Source: CAYRFQ01 sp964423615 (GTDB lineage: Bacteria > Planctomycetota > Planctomycetia > Gemmatales > Gemmataceae). From it: a stretch of DNA of 12,176 bases. Each line of letters begins with the position of its first letter. Within the stretch, counting starts at the first letter, position 1. A program made the position numbers and the translations under genes. Below the pieces are notes generated by a model, which was not told where the DNA came from, ran no database searches, and saw nothing but the letters and a program-made list of their open reading frames with translations. Location of the stretch: positions 1 through 12,176 of the forward strand of contig CAYRFQ010000157.1 in the NCBI GenBank assembly GCA_964423615.1, written 5' to 3'. Below, in pieces: positions 1-6,822 of the stretch.

Positions 1-62
1 CAGCTGGCTAGAGTACTAGCATGACAAGCTAGGGGTCACTGGTTCGAGTCCAGTATCGCCCA
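1..62 (+). tRNA. tRNA-Val (anticodon GAC), 5' end cut by window edge
   Basis: The 3' three-quarters of a tRNA can be folded by eye. The end of the D arm is at 11-14. The anticodon stem CTAGC/GCTAG (16-20, 28-32) encloses the loop ATGACAA, with anticodon GAC at 23-25, which reads valine codons GUC/GUU. A 5-nt variable loop is at 33-37. The T stem ACTGG/CCAGT (38-42, 50-54) encloses TTCGAGT. The acceptor 3' strand ATCGCCC is at 55-61, followed by discriminator A62. The next bases are CA, so CCA is not encoded and must be added after transcription. The 5' acceptor strand and most of the D arm lie outside the window. The 3' half overlaps a minus-strand integrase remnant, the usual arrangement at a tRNA attachment site. 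Confidence 0.93.
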
Positions 63-471
63 CATTTGAACCCTGGTGACTTTCACCGTCATCAGGGTGT
101 TTTTGTTTATACTTCAACGACTTACGTCGATCTTCTTCTCTCAGTTCTAATTCTACCTTCTGGTCAGTAGATGACTCCTGATGACAGCAATGGACAGGAG
201 CTGGTGCATGTTTTGGTGCATGTGAACTCTGACCAGGTCCTTCTAATGTTGGATTCAACGCCAACGTCTTGTACATCAACATCCGTTCTTTCCCAAGGGG
301 ACCGAGTCTTGCTTGTTCCTCTGCGCTGACATTGACAACTTTTTGTCTTTTCAGTCTTCCTCGACGCACAGTCCGGGCCTCGTCCAACGGACGTGTCTCC
401 GCAACTTTCAAAAGACAATTGCACTCCTCCGTAAGCTCCCGGCGTTGCCGCCGCTCAAAGAAATCAGTCAA
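16..471 (-). pseudogene. Remnant of a planctomycete-type tyrosine recombinase (integrase), catalytic core deleted
   Basis: The minus-strand reading frame (about 151 codons, TTG at 469-471 as the first possible start) has two parts. Residues 7-71 (RRQRRELTEE..LL..A..RPL..ARTVRRGR and LGKERMLMYKTLAL) resemble the segment just before the catalytic domain of phage-type integrases common in Planctomycetota, where the next residues would be TGLR with the first catalytic Arg. Here the match stops at about residue 72 (near base 255). The frame continues into a Pro/His-rich tail (HAPKHAPAP) like the low-complexity C-termini of those integrases, then ends in GLEPVTPSLSC, encoded antisense to the tRNA T arm. 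The Arg..HxxR..Tyr core is absent, as is the N-terminal SAM-like domain (in-frame TGA at 484-486). It is therefore a dead remnant with an internal deletion, not a working recombinase. The family call rests on memory of the motifs; the GLEPVTPSLS end alone would not support it, because antisense tRNA reading commonly yields that peptide. Confidence 0.6.
70..108 (+). terminator. Rho-independent terminator of the tRNA-Val gene
   Basis: An 11-bp stem (70-80 with 88-98, one G-T pair) encloses the 7-nt loop TTTCACC and is followed by GTTTTTGTTT. It sits 8 bases after the mature tRNA end, so it most likely ends the tRNA transcript. The same DNA, read on the other strand, codes for part of the tail of the integrase remnant. 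Confidence 0.85.
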
Positions 472-479
472 GCGATGGG

Positions 480-808
480 CCTCTCAAAATCCCAATCGAG
501 CTACCTGGCATATCTCCTTGGAATCGCATATTACCGTGATGGCCTATTCCAGAAGGCCATCACAGAACTCGAAGGGACTTCAGACCGGGCGTTGGAGAGT
601 GAGCGTGTTGTCTTCAAATTCCTCTTTTCTGGCCCTGAGTTACAACGAGTTGGGCACGAAAAAACTGAGACCATCTCCCGAAAGCAAAATTTTGCGCAGA
701 AAGAACTCAGTCTCGGTGGAGGACCCTGCCCTACGTCAAACCATCGATTCGGGGGTTGTACAAGCTTTGCGTGAAAGAATTGTCGGCCGAAGTCAAAGAC
801 TAAAATGA
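480..808 (+). pseudogene. Frameshifted remnant of a TPR-repeat protein
   Basis: Two plus-strand frames alternate to give a coherent tetratricopeptide-like sequence. Frame 2 gives QNPNRATWHISL (485-520). After an apparent 1-base loss at about 520, frame 1 gives GIAYYRDGLFQKAITELEG (520-576). Frame 2 then gives FLALSYNELG (626-655), a typical start of a second TPR. Further shifts follow, and a last stretch (VEDPALRQTIDSG..QALRERI) ends at a TGA at 806-808. No single frame covers both repeats, so the gene is broken. The 5' end stops where the antisense integrase remnant begins, which suggests a deletion or recombination joint near 470-485. In planctomycetes such TPR ends often belong to large kinases or WD40/TPR proteins, but too little remains to say. 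No start codon or RBS can be assigned. Confidence 0.5.
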
Positions 809-867
809 CTTCTGCTTGGAATCCAAACTTTCCCTCACTCAGGTGTTTCCCTCTCACCAGCAAGGCC

Positions 868-925
868 GTTGATAGTCAACAGGTCTTGTTTCCCACCTCG
901 GTCGAGACGATTCCGAAGATCTTCG
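868..925 (+). promoter_or_regulatory. Two short palindromes upstream of the sigma gene (possible operators)
   Basis: GTTGA-TAG-TCAAC (868-880) is a perfect 5-bp inverted repeat with a 3-base spacer. CGAAGATCTTCG (914-925) is a perfect 12-bp palindrome followed by eight A residues (926-933). Both lie just before the putative sigma-gene promoter. They could bind a dimeric regulator, or be chance. The A-run has the wrong polarity for a terminator of plus-strand transcripts. Confidence 0.25.
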
Positions 926-932
926 AAAAAAA

Positions 933-961
933 ATGTCCAACTTTCCAAGCGATGAGCGGAC
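933..961 (+). promoter_or_regulatory. Putative ECF-type promoter of the sigma/anti-sigma operon
   Basis: ATGTCCAACTTTC (933-945), 11 bases, then CGGAC (957-961) is repeated in identical register at 6823-6851 before the DUF1549 gene. ECF promoters usually have an AAC-containing -35 (GGAAC, TGAAAC) and a CG.AC/GTC-like -10 about 16 bases further on. Here AAC (939-941) is 15 bases before CGGAC, or 16 before GGAC. A transcript would start at about 967-970, next to the ATG at 969, implying a leaderless mRNA. ECF genes often control themselves, which fits. Promoter function and the sigma factor that reads it are inferred. Confidence 0.5.
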
Positions 962-968
962 CAGTTGT

Positions 969-1493
969 ATGAACAATGACGAGCAACATGAACGGTTTAC
1001 GCGGCTGCTTATCCAACACGAGCCGGAGTTATTACGTTCGGTTTTGGCAGCGGTTCCCAATCGAACCGACGCGCGTGATATTTTGCAGGAGTCATCGATT
1101 GCCCTCTGGCGTCGGTTTTCTGATTATGACTTCCAGAGACCCTTTGTCAACTGGGCCATGGGATTCGTTCGAATGGAAGTGCGACGCTTCCTGCGGAAGG
1201 CCCAGCGACGTGCTCAATTGACTGCGCGGGCAGCTGAGCTGCTGCTAATTGATGAGCAAAATTACTCCGTCGAACTTGATGAACGCGAGAGCTATCTTGA
1301 GCGTTGCCTGGCTGGTTTGTCAGGAGACCATCGCGAATTGCTCGAAGGCTATTACCACAAAGAACACCCTGTCAACGTGTTGTCCGAAAAGACCGGACGA
1401 TCGGTCGAAGCAGTCTACAAAATGCTTCAACGAATTCGCGGGGCTTTGCACGATTGCATTGAAGCACAATTGCAGGGGGCGAACGATGGCTGA
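969..1493 (+). CDS. ECF RNA polymerase sigma factor, Rhodopirellula/Verrucomicrobium type
   Basis: The 174-residue product directs RNA polymerase to a small set of promoters and is expected to be held by a membrane anti-sigma factor. The sigma-70 region 2 fold spans about residues 8-78: TDARDILQESSIALWRRF (-10 core contact helix) and RPFVNWAMGFVRMEVRRFLRK (-10 recognition helix). Region 4 spans about 104-165: LAGLSGDHRELLEGYYHKE, then the helix-turn-helix VNVLSEKTGRSVEAVYKMLQRIRGAL. Regions 1 and 3 are absent, as in all ECF factors. The ATG at 969 is preferred over the ATG at 933 for two reasons: MNNDEQHERFTRLLIQHEPEL looks like the usual N-terminus of this family, and 933-961 looks like a promoter. 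No clear Shine-Dalgarno is present, consistent with leaderless translation. The stop overlaps the fecR-like start by 8 bp, so the two are co-transcribed and probably translationally coupled. The subfamily is confident by pattern; its stimulus is unknown. Confidence 0.92.
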   Translation: MNNDEQHERFTRLLIQHEPELLRSVLAAVPNRTDARDILQESSIALWRRFSDYDFQRPFVNWAMGFVRMEVRRFLRKAQRRAQLTARAAELLLIDEQNYSVELDERESYLERCLAGLSGDHRELLEGYYHKEHPVNVLSEKTGRSVEAVYKMLQRIRGALHDCIEAQLQGANDG

Positions 1494-2922
1494 AAAAGAT
1501 TGGGCAACCATCATCCAATGCCACCTCGACGGTATCGCTAGTTCCGAAGAAGTCGCTTCCCTCTCGGAGCACCTGGAGTCGGATGCGGAGCTTCGGAAGC
1601 TTTACCTGAAGATGGCACGCATCCATGCCACACTGGCTTCGGAATATTTTGAAGAGTCAATCTTGGAAAAAGTTACGGAACGCAACATACGACCTGAAGA
1701 GTCCGTGGGGTTTTCTGGACGATCAAAGAGTCCGGGTGTTCGATCCCGGCTGACATGGGTCGTATTCGCAGGAATGGCCACGGCGATGGCGGCCCTGGTA
1801 GTCGGGGGAATCTATCTTCTCAAGGATCGGAAGCCCAAATCCAAACCGGAGATCATGAAGGTCACCGAGTTGGAAGGCAACGTTCGCTGGACGGGTGACA
1901 ACGGAGAGGTCTCTCTCGACATCGTTTCTGGGGAGTATCTCACGGGGGGGAGTCTCGAGTTGCTCTCTCCCGATTCGTCGGTAGTCCTCCAATTTGGCGA
2001 CGGCTCGACGGTGGCCATTGCTGGGGAGGCGGACCTGACGATTTCGCAGTTGAGTCAGAGAGAACTCCACCTCTGGCGAGGCAACCTTTCGGCGCACGTC
2101 CAAGCTCAACCGGAGGATAAGCCGATGTTGGTCCATACGCCCGCTGCCGAACTCGAGGTCCTGGGCACACAGTTCGACGTGATGTCCGATTACTCGACGA
2201 CTAAAGTCATCGTCAGTGAAGGTCGAGTTCGTGTCAAACGCGTGACGGATGGGAGTGTCCTGGAAGTCCCAGCAGCCAATCAGACTGTTGTCTCGATCGA
2301 GGCCGAAGAGAAGTTGGTTGCCGTGCGAGTCAAGAAGCCAACACATTCCTGGCACCCGAACCTCAAAAAAGACCACAATTACGGAACTTGGGTCTCGGCG
2401 AGCTATGCGCTTCGGATTCGGCTTGGCGAACTCGTCCGTTCCGGCAAGATCTCGCAGGAACAGGCTGTTGATCGTTTTTTGGCTGCCAATTTTTCTGAAG
2501 ATGAAGGAAGCCTATACGGCCAACCCATGCGTATGGGAACCCCCAGGCCTGGACACAACCCGATGATTGCTTACCTAATTTCTTTGGCAGTATCGGAACG
2601 GGAGCCTTGTTCGGTCGTGTTAGCCAAAGGCAACACGTTTCGCATCCAGGGGAAACTAGAAAGACCAGCGGTTGTGGTCTTCGGCCTTTCGACGTTGGAC
2701 ACAAAAAATGGCAAAGGCACCCGACACGTGACGAGAAGAAGTCTCCCGGCAGGCGTTTTCGACATCCAATTACCTGTGGAAGAGTTCCAAGGCCGACGAG
2801 ACCGGAATCAAGGTCCCTCTCCATTGGGACGAAAAGTGTTGAAGTGGTGGTGCTTCACTGAGAACAGAGAAGCCAAGCTATCCATAATGGACGTCGACTT
2901 GATGGCCCCGAACGAAAACTAG
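1486..2922 (+). CDS. FecR-domain membrane protein, probable anti-sigma factor of the adjacent ECF
   Basis: Predicted 478 residues. The cytoplasmic N-terminus (1-88) contains the anti-sigma-like helical segment DGIASSEEVASLSEHLESD..LRKLYLKMARIHATLA seen before FecR domains in planctomycetes. One transmembrane helix follows at about 90-112 (WVVFAGMATAMAALVVGGIYLL). A periplasmic FecR domain covers about 145-255, with the diagnostic TPAAELEVLGTQFDV and TKVIVSEGRVRVKRV. The last 170 residues form another exported domain: a helical piece (about 303-335) and a beta-rich piece (about 380-470, NTFRIQGKLERPAVVVFGLST) that could be a carbohydrate-binding-like sandwich, which I cannot name. The ATG at 1486 overlaps the sigma stop (ATGGCTGA) and has a GGGGG stretch 7 bases before it; longer upstream extensions would run through the sigma gene and were rejected. 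By position it should sequester the sigma factor until an envelope signal arrives. FecR proteins classically respond to TonB-receptor signals, but no receptor is visible here, so the signal is unknown. Confidence 0.85.
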   Translation: MAEKDWATIIQCHLDGIASSEEVASLSEHLESDAELRKLYLKMARIHATLASEYFEESILEKVTERNIRPEESVGFSGRSKSPGVRSRLTWVVFAGMATAMAALVVGGIYLLKDRKPKSKPEIMKVTELEGNVRWTGDNGEVSLDIVSGEYLTGGSLELLSPDSSVVLQFGDGSTVAIAGEADLTISQLSQRELHLWRGNLSAHVQAQPEDKPMLVHTPAAELEVLGTQFDVMSDYSTTKVIVSEGRVRVKRVTDGSVLEVPAANQTVVSIEAEEKLVAVRVKKPTHSWHPNLKKDHNYGTWVSASYALRIRLGELVRSGKISQEQAVDRFLAANFSEDEGSLYGQPMRMGTPRPGHNPMIAYLISLAVSEREPCSVVLAKGNTFRIQGKLERPAVVVFGLSTLDTKNGKGTRHVTRRSLPAGVFDIQLPVEEFQGRRDRNQGPSPLGRKVLKWWCFTENREAKLSIMDVDLMAPNEN

Positions 2923-3154
2923 CAAGTATTTCCGGACGTGGACATTTTGGGTTTCCGTCCTGTACGGGTTTCGCCGTTTGGTTCCGACTGTCCAGTAAAG
3001 TTAGCTCCAGTCCATGGCCACAAGTGGATGACTGTTCAGCCATAAGGGAATTCAAAACGGTGGCCGTTGCGAAATCATCGTGTGCATCTTTGAAGCTCCA
3101 GAGTTTACGGCATGCGAAGCGTGCCCACTACGTTAAATCAAAAGGATTACCTCC

Positions 3155-5110
3155 ATGAAACGATTCACGATCCTATTCGCCCTGGCGACATTGGTCGGCA
3201 CTGGGAGTGTGCTCTTCGTAGTCTATCGGGCACAAGCCGTCGGTGAAAAAGGTCTGAGCGAAAAGGCAATCGCAGACTTGTTTGGACACGTCGTCAAGGT
3301 ACAAGCTGCCCTCGATGCTGGAAAAGTCAAACGAGCCAAGGCCATCGCTGACGTGCGAACGCACTTGAAGAAGGTGACTAAAACCAAGGAAAAAATCAAC
3401 GATGAGGTTATCGTCAAGCTCCTCCAGGTCACCGGACTCATCAAAGCTAGCTTAGACCAGGGAACGATATCTCAGGCAGTCGCCATCGAGAAATTTAGCG
3501 GTCTGATCAAGGACTTCGGCGATGATACGAAGTATAAGACACAGATGGCACTGAAAGTAAGTGACCCGACGAAATTCAAGAAACTTCAAAAGAAGGCAAT
3601 CTTTTCCGGCCCGCAGCGAGGCGAAAAGCTTCCCGCTTTGCAAGTTACCAGCACTCAAGGGAAATTTGAGGGCAAAGAAGTCGATCCCGTAGCGGTAGCT
3701 GGTGGCAAGCCGCAAATCCTGATCTTCTTGAGTGGTGATGAGAGCGACAAGCCGCTCTATTGGATCGGTGAGGCTCTGAATCGACTAACCGGAAAGCAGA
3801 CGAAGGGATTGCAAACGTGCGTGGTGTACGTTGGCGACGATCGTTCGAAAATCCGCAAGTTGGCCAAACTGGCTGATAAACCCATGCCCAAGGGGACACT
3901 GATTGGATTTTCCAAAGAGGGGCGGGATGGTCCAGGTGCTTACGGTCTCAATCGCAACGTTGTGATGACGATTATCGTGGCCAATAAAGGTAAAGTCGTT
4001 CGCAACTTTGCGTTTGCACAGCCACCGTTTTACCCCGAGCCACACGTCCTTGGGGGCGTTGCTGAGGCCATCGGAGTTGAAACCAGAATCTTCCAGAGCT
4101 GGCTCAATGAGAAGACCCAGAAAGGTCGACGCTACAAAGCAAATGAGAACAACGACAAGGCGGAACGAGATCAGCTAGTCGGAGAGCGAAACACTGAGGA
4201 CCGTCGGCAAGCGAGGGACAAGAAACAATACAAGGATCGCTACGCCATTCCAGTGAAAAATCCCGAAGGCTTCAAGAAGTTGCTAAAGAAGGGCCTTTTT
4301 TCTGGTCCTCAACCTGGCGAGAAACCGCCTTCTTTCAAGGTCACGGGCGTGCGTGGGAATGCTGCCGGACGGGAAATCGATCCAGTTGCCGAGGCGAAAG
4401 GCAGACCTCAACTTCTGATTTTCCAAACTGGGGAAGGTGCTGGTTTGCGCGGACTCATCGCCTCGACTCGCCTGTTCTCGGCCATTAACAAGCAATCCAA
4501 GAAGGACCTCCAGACAACCATCGTTTTGCTCGGAGACGATGCGACCAAGTTGTCCGACATGGCCAAGCGAATTCAGAAGTATATTCCTGGAGAAGTCTTG
4601 TTTGGGTATTCCAAAGAAGGCCGAGATGGCCCCGGAGCTTATGGTTTGAACAGGAAAGTAGCCCAGACCATCTTGGTGGCCAAAGGGGGGAAGGTCGTTC
4701 GGAATTTTCCGTTCGCCCAAGGAAGCGTTTACGCTGACCCGTATGTCCTGGGTGCTGTTGCTGAGGTCCTTGGCGAAAAGCGAGAAATGGTCGCGAAGTG
4801 GGTCAACGAAGCAAATCCACGAAGGGACCGAGCGAACCAAGACAAACCGAATGTCCGAAAGCTGGTTGCCCAACTCCGTCAGATGGACAAAAACAATGAC
4901 GGTAAGATCACCAAGAAGGAAGCGGGCAAGCGTGGTCAAAGGTTGTTTGGTTTTGCCGACGCCAATAATGACGGCGTTGTAGACGCGCGGGAACTCCGAT
5001 CTTTTCCGGCACGACTCCGCAGTGTTATGGAACGGAAACGTCGTCCGGAAACAAACAACGATCGTGGACGAACCGAGAAAAAGCGTGGAGAGAAGAAAGA
5101 TAACAAGTAA
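3155..5110 (+). CDS. Secreted tandem thioredoxin-like protein with C-terminal EF-hand pair
   Basis: Predicted 651 residues. A signal peptide or anchor at 1-28 (ILFALATLVGTGSVLFVVY..AQA) is followed by a helical Lys-rich segment (35-135). Two homologous domains then follow, about 140-318 and 370-550, each with FSGPQ.GEK, a buried strand ILIF/LLIF, SKEGRDGPGAYGLNR, GKVVRNF.FAQ and VLG.VAE..G. This layout is that of AhpC/TSA-redoxin thioredoxin folds. Neither copy has a CXXC or peroxidatic Cys (the only Cys is C222), and the usual cis-Pro position before the T-I strand is Val-Met or Ala-Gln. A redox enzyme is therefore unlikely; a structural or binding role fits better. Two canonical EF-hand loops are D578-E589 (DKNNDGKITKKE) and D602-E613 (DANNDGVVDARE), expected to bind calcium outside the cytoplasm. 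The tail is highly basic. AAAGGA (3141-3146) lies 8 bases before the ATG. The 232-base gap before it lacks an obvious promoter. A broken EF-hand pair follows in the same frame. Confidence 0.8.
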   Translation: MKRFTILFALATLVGTGSVLFVVYRAQAVGEKGLSEKAIADLFGHVVKVQAALDAGKVKRAKAIADVRTHLKKVTKTKEKINDEVIVKLLQVTGLIKASLDQGTISQAVAIEKFSGLIKDFGDDTKYKTQMALKVSDPTKFKKLQKKAIFSGPQRGEKLPALQVTSTQGKFEGKEVDPVAVAGGKPQILIFLSGDESDKPLYWIGEALNRLTGKQTKGLQTCVVYVGDDRSKIRKLAKLADKPMPKGTLIGFSKEGRDGPGAYGLNRNVVMTIIVANKGKVVRNFAFAQPPFYPEPHVLGGVAEAIGVETRIFQSWLNEKTQKGRRYKANENNDKAERDQLVGERNTEDRRQARDKKQYKDRYAIPVKNPEGFKKLLKKGLFSGPQPGEKPPSFKVTGVRGNAAGREIDPVAEAKGRPQLLIFQTGEGAGLRGLIASTRLFSAINKQSKKDLQTTIVLLGDDATKLSDMAKRIQKYIPGEVLFGYSKEGRDGPGAYGLNRKVAQTILVAKGGKVVRNFPFAQGSVYADPYVLGAVAEVLGEKREMVAKWVNEANPRRDRANQDKPNVRKLVAQLRQMDKNNDGKITKKEAGKRGQRLFGFADANNDGVVDARELRSFPARLRSVMERKRRPETNNDRGRTEKKRGEKKDNK

Positions 5111-5290
5111 GCGGATCGTAGCCGTGACACCAGTTGGGTACTTGACTACCTTGCCGGAATGGACAAGAACACAGACGGCAAGATCACCAAGAACGAAGTT
5201 AGCGAGTGAGGAATGCGTCTATTCCGTTTCGCTGCTACCAATAACGACGGAGTGGTTGATTGCCGAGAACTTGCCGACTTACCCGACTGA
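5111..5290 (+). pseudogene. Vestigial second EF-hand pair, in frame after the stop of the thioredoxin-like gene
   Basis: Directly after the TAA at 5108-5110, the same frame continues with WVLDYLAGMDKNTDGKITKN (5135-5194) up to EVSE, a TGA at 5207-5209, then GMRLFRFAATNNDGVVDCRE (5210-5269) and LADLPD, ending at a TGA at 5288-5290. From the MDKN onward it aligns without gaps to residues 577-618 of the preceding protein, across the stop. The TGA stands where the intact copy has CGT (Arg) followed by Gly, so a CGA-to-TGA nonsense change is the simplest explanation. The first ligand Asp of the second loop is changed to Ala. It reads as a decayed tandem duplication of the EF-hand tail, or as a lost C-terminal half of a once longer protein. 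Confidence 0.7.
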
Positions 5291-5688
5291 CAGCTTCGCA
5301 GCCGACGCGATTAATCGAGTCATGTTGCACTATTAGCTCCCGGTTACTTCCGACAGCGCATGTTTGAATTGCTGAGGACTGTGCAGCTAATGAACCAAAG
5401 TAGCAGACACACTCGGTGCGTTGTCCGCTTTCGCGGAAGGTTTGGCCACGGCTCACGGAGTGTATCTGCTACTTGATCCAGACAGTTCTCAATAAGATGA
5501 TGGTGCTTTGAGCCAAACGATTTCCTCGGGTTCATCCAAGGGTTTGTGGTGCTCAAGTCAGTTGTTCACTGCGATTTGAAAGCAACCAGTGAACTGAACA
5601 ATTCCAGAATTAGCATTGTCCAGGGAAAAGTGAAATGGAGATCGCTCATTGCCTTTATCGCAACTTTGATGTCAGAGAAGGGAATGCT
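5291..5688. other. Non-coding stretch between two EF-hand genes
   Basis: I see no supportable gene here. The only clear structure is the inverted repeat at 5398-5474. CAACTTT at 5661-5667 resembles the -35 part of the putative ECF promoter but has no CGGAC at the right distance. The last bases (GAGAAGGGA, about 5675-5683) form the ribosome binding site of the next gene. Confidence 0.6.
5398..5474. repeat. Imperfect inverted repeat with nested hairpin
   Basis: The left arm (5398-5420, core AGTAGCAGACACACTC) and the right arm (5452-5474, core GAGTGTATCTGCTACT) are complementary at 20 of 23 positions. The 31-base centre contains a smaller hairpin, TCCGC-TTTC-GCGGA (about 5424-5437). No U-tract follows, so it is not a standard terminator. 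It may be a structured RNA, a processing signal, or the relic of a small inverted-repeat element. Confidence 0.65.
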
Positions 5689-6717
5689 GTGAAAGTTCAC
5701 ATTTTGAAATGGTGCTTGGCCGTCGTTTGTGGAGTCTTGCTTGTCCCTGACGTCTTCGCGCAGAGGGAAACCGACGGACAATCTGAGGCACAAAGAATTT
5801 TTCGGAAGATCTCACGCGGCAAAGACCGGATCAACGTGTCGAGTCTTTGGTGGACCGGTGCCGCTCGTCGGGAATGGTCTAAGAAAAACGGTAACGCGCA
5901 GGAGATGACGGAAGCGCAATTCTCCAGATTCTACGTTGCCTGGAAGAAAGAACGCGAAAGGCGGAAGGGACTTTCACCCTCGCAGCAAGCTGCCTATGAA
6001 TTCAAGGATCGTGACGGGAACGGCGACGGTCGACTTGATGCAAGAGAAATGCGTGGACAGTTCGGGAGAGACGAGTTTCTCAAGAAATACAACATCCGTG
6101 ACGGCAAGATGACCCAATCTCAGTTCGTCCGGTACAGGATCGAGCAGAATCAGTTTTGGAAAACCTACAAGAAAGGTCTGAAAGGGTCAGTCGATAGCCT
6201 GGTTTCCAAGTACCTCAAAAAATACGACAAGAACCGAGATGGCGTTCTCGAACGATCCGAAATGGGCAGCGTTCTCCGGACTTATTACGAGCGATTTAAA
6301 TTTGACAAAAATCGGGACGGTCGACTCGATCGATCTGAACTTGCGAACTGGTTCCAAGCGAACCAAAAACACCACAAAGTCCGTTCGACGAAATCCTCCG
6401 AACGGGGCTCAAGCAGGGCAATCCAAAGGATCATCATCCCGGAGCTATTGGATGAGCGTCCTCCGGTTTTCGCGTTCGGGAAAATGCCAGAAGAGACTCC
6501 CGATTGGTTCACTGATAATGACGGAGATAAGGACGGACAGATCGGGCTTTATGAGTGGCGAAAGAGCGGAAAGTCCGTCAAAGAGTTCTTCGAGATAGAC
6601 TCCAATAGAGACGGGTTCATCGCACCCGATGAGATGATCCGCGCTCAGGAACGTGCCGTCGAAGCAGCTTCTGCCGAAGGCTCGAGTTCTTCCAGTAATC
6701 GGAGGGCCAGACGATAG
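5689..6717 (+). CDS. Secreted protein with five EF-hand loops
   Basis: Predicted 342 residues from the GTG at 5689. This start gives a clean signal peptide (MKVHILKWCLAVVCGVLLV, cleavage likely after PDVFA at 25 or the following Q) and has GAGAAGGGA 6-8 bases upstream; an in-frame ATG at 5635 would put polar residues before the signal. Canonical 12-residue calcium loops are at 109-120 (DGNGDGRLDARE), 180-191 (DKNRDGVLERSE), 206-217 (DKNRDGRLDRSE), 278-289 (DGDKDGQIGLYE) and 304-315 (DSNRDGFIAPDE). All keep the D-x-N/D-x-D-G pattern and the final Glu. The C-terminus is Ser- and Arg-rich. No catalytic domain is visible. It is probably a calcium-binding envelope or matrix protein; its partners are unknown. 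It lies between the thioredoxin/EF-hand gene and the PSCyt operon on the same strand, and it shares the DKN.DG loop style with its neighbour but is otherwise different. Confidence 0.85.
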   Translation: MKVHILKWCLAVVCGVLLVPDVFAQRETDGQSEAQRIFRKISRGKDRINVSSLWWTGAARREWSKKNGNAQEMTEAQFSRFYVAWKKERERRKGLSPSQQAAYEFKDRDGNGDGRLDAREMRGQFGRDEFLKKYNIRDGKMTQSQFVRYRIEQNQFWKTYKKGLKGSVDSLVSKYLKKYDKNRDGVLERSEMGSVLRTYYERFKFDKNRDGRLDRSELANWFQANQKHHKVRSTKSSERGSSRAIQRIIIPELLDERPPVFAFGKMPEETPDWFTDNDGDKDGQIGLYEWRKSGKSVKEFFEIDSNRDGFIAPDEMIRAQERAVEAASAEGSSSSSNRRARR

Positions 6718-6822
6718 GTCTCCGATCGAGCACCACGAAGCGGTTCCGTCGAAGTCGGCGGCAGCTCCTCAGACCAAGCAGTCCGAGTTAGACGAACAGA
6801 ATACACACAGTCTGTAATTACT

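Noticed and set aside
531..863. Minus-strand frame of 110 codons
   Set aside because: No recognisable motif, and the opposite strand carries the TPR relic in the same stretch.
926..933. Palindrome plus A-run as a terminator
   Set aside because: A residues follow the stem on the plus strand; on the minus strand the T-run precedes the stem. Neither orientation fits a rho-independent terminator.
933..968. Longer start of the sigma factor at the ATG at 933
   Set aside because: The added residues do not resemble the family N-terminus and the stretch coincides with the promoter-like motif shared with 6823-6851.
1249..1485. Upstream extension of the fecR-like frame
   Set aside because: It lies wholly inside the sigma gene in another frame. 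The ATG at 1486 has a GGGGG box and gives the normal anti-sigma N-terminus.
2911..2937. AAC...CGGAC near the end of the fecR-like gene as an ECF promoter for the thioredoxin-like gene
   Set aside because: The spacing is 13 instead of 15 bases, TCC and TTTC are missing, and it is over 200 bases from the start.
4283..4939. Minus-strand frame of 218 codons
   Set aside because: Antisense to the second thioredoxin-like domain and EF-hands, which are unmistakable on the plus strand.
5661..5667. CAACTTT as a third ECF promoter, before the five-EF-hand gene
   Set aside because: No CGGAC at the required distance, and it is only 22 bases before the GTG start, overlapping the region of the ribosome binding site.
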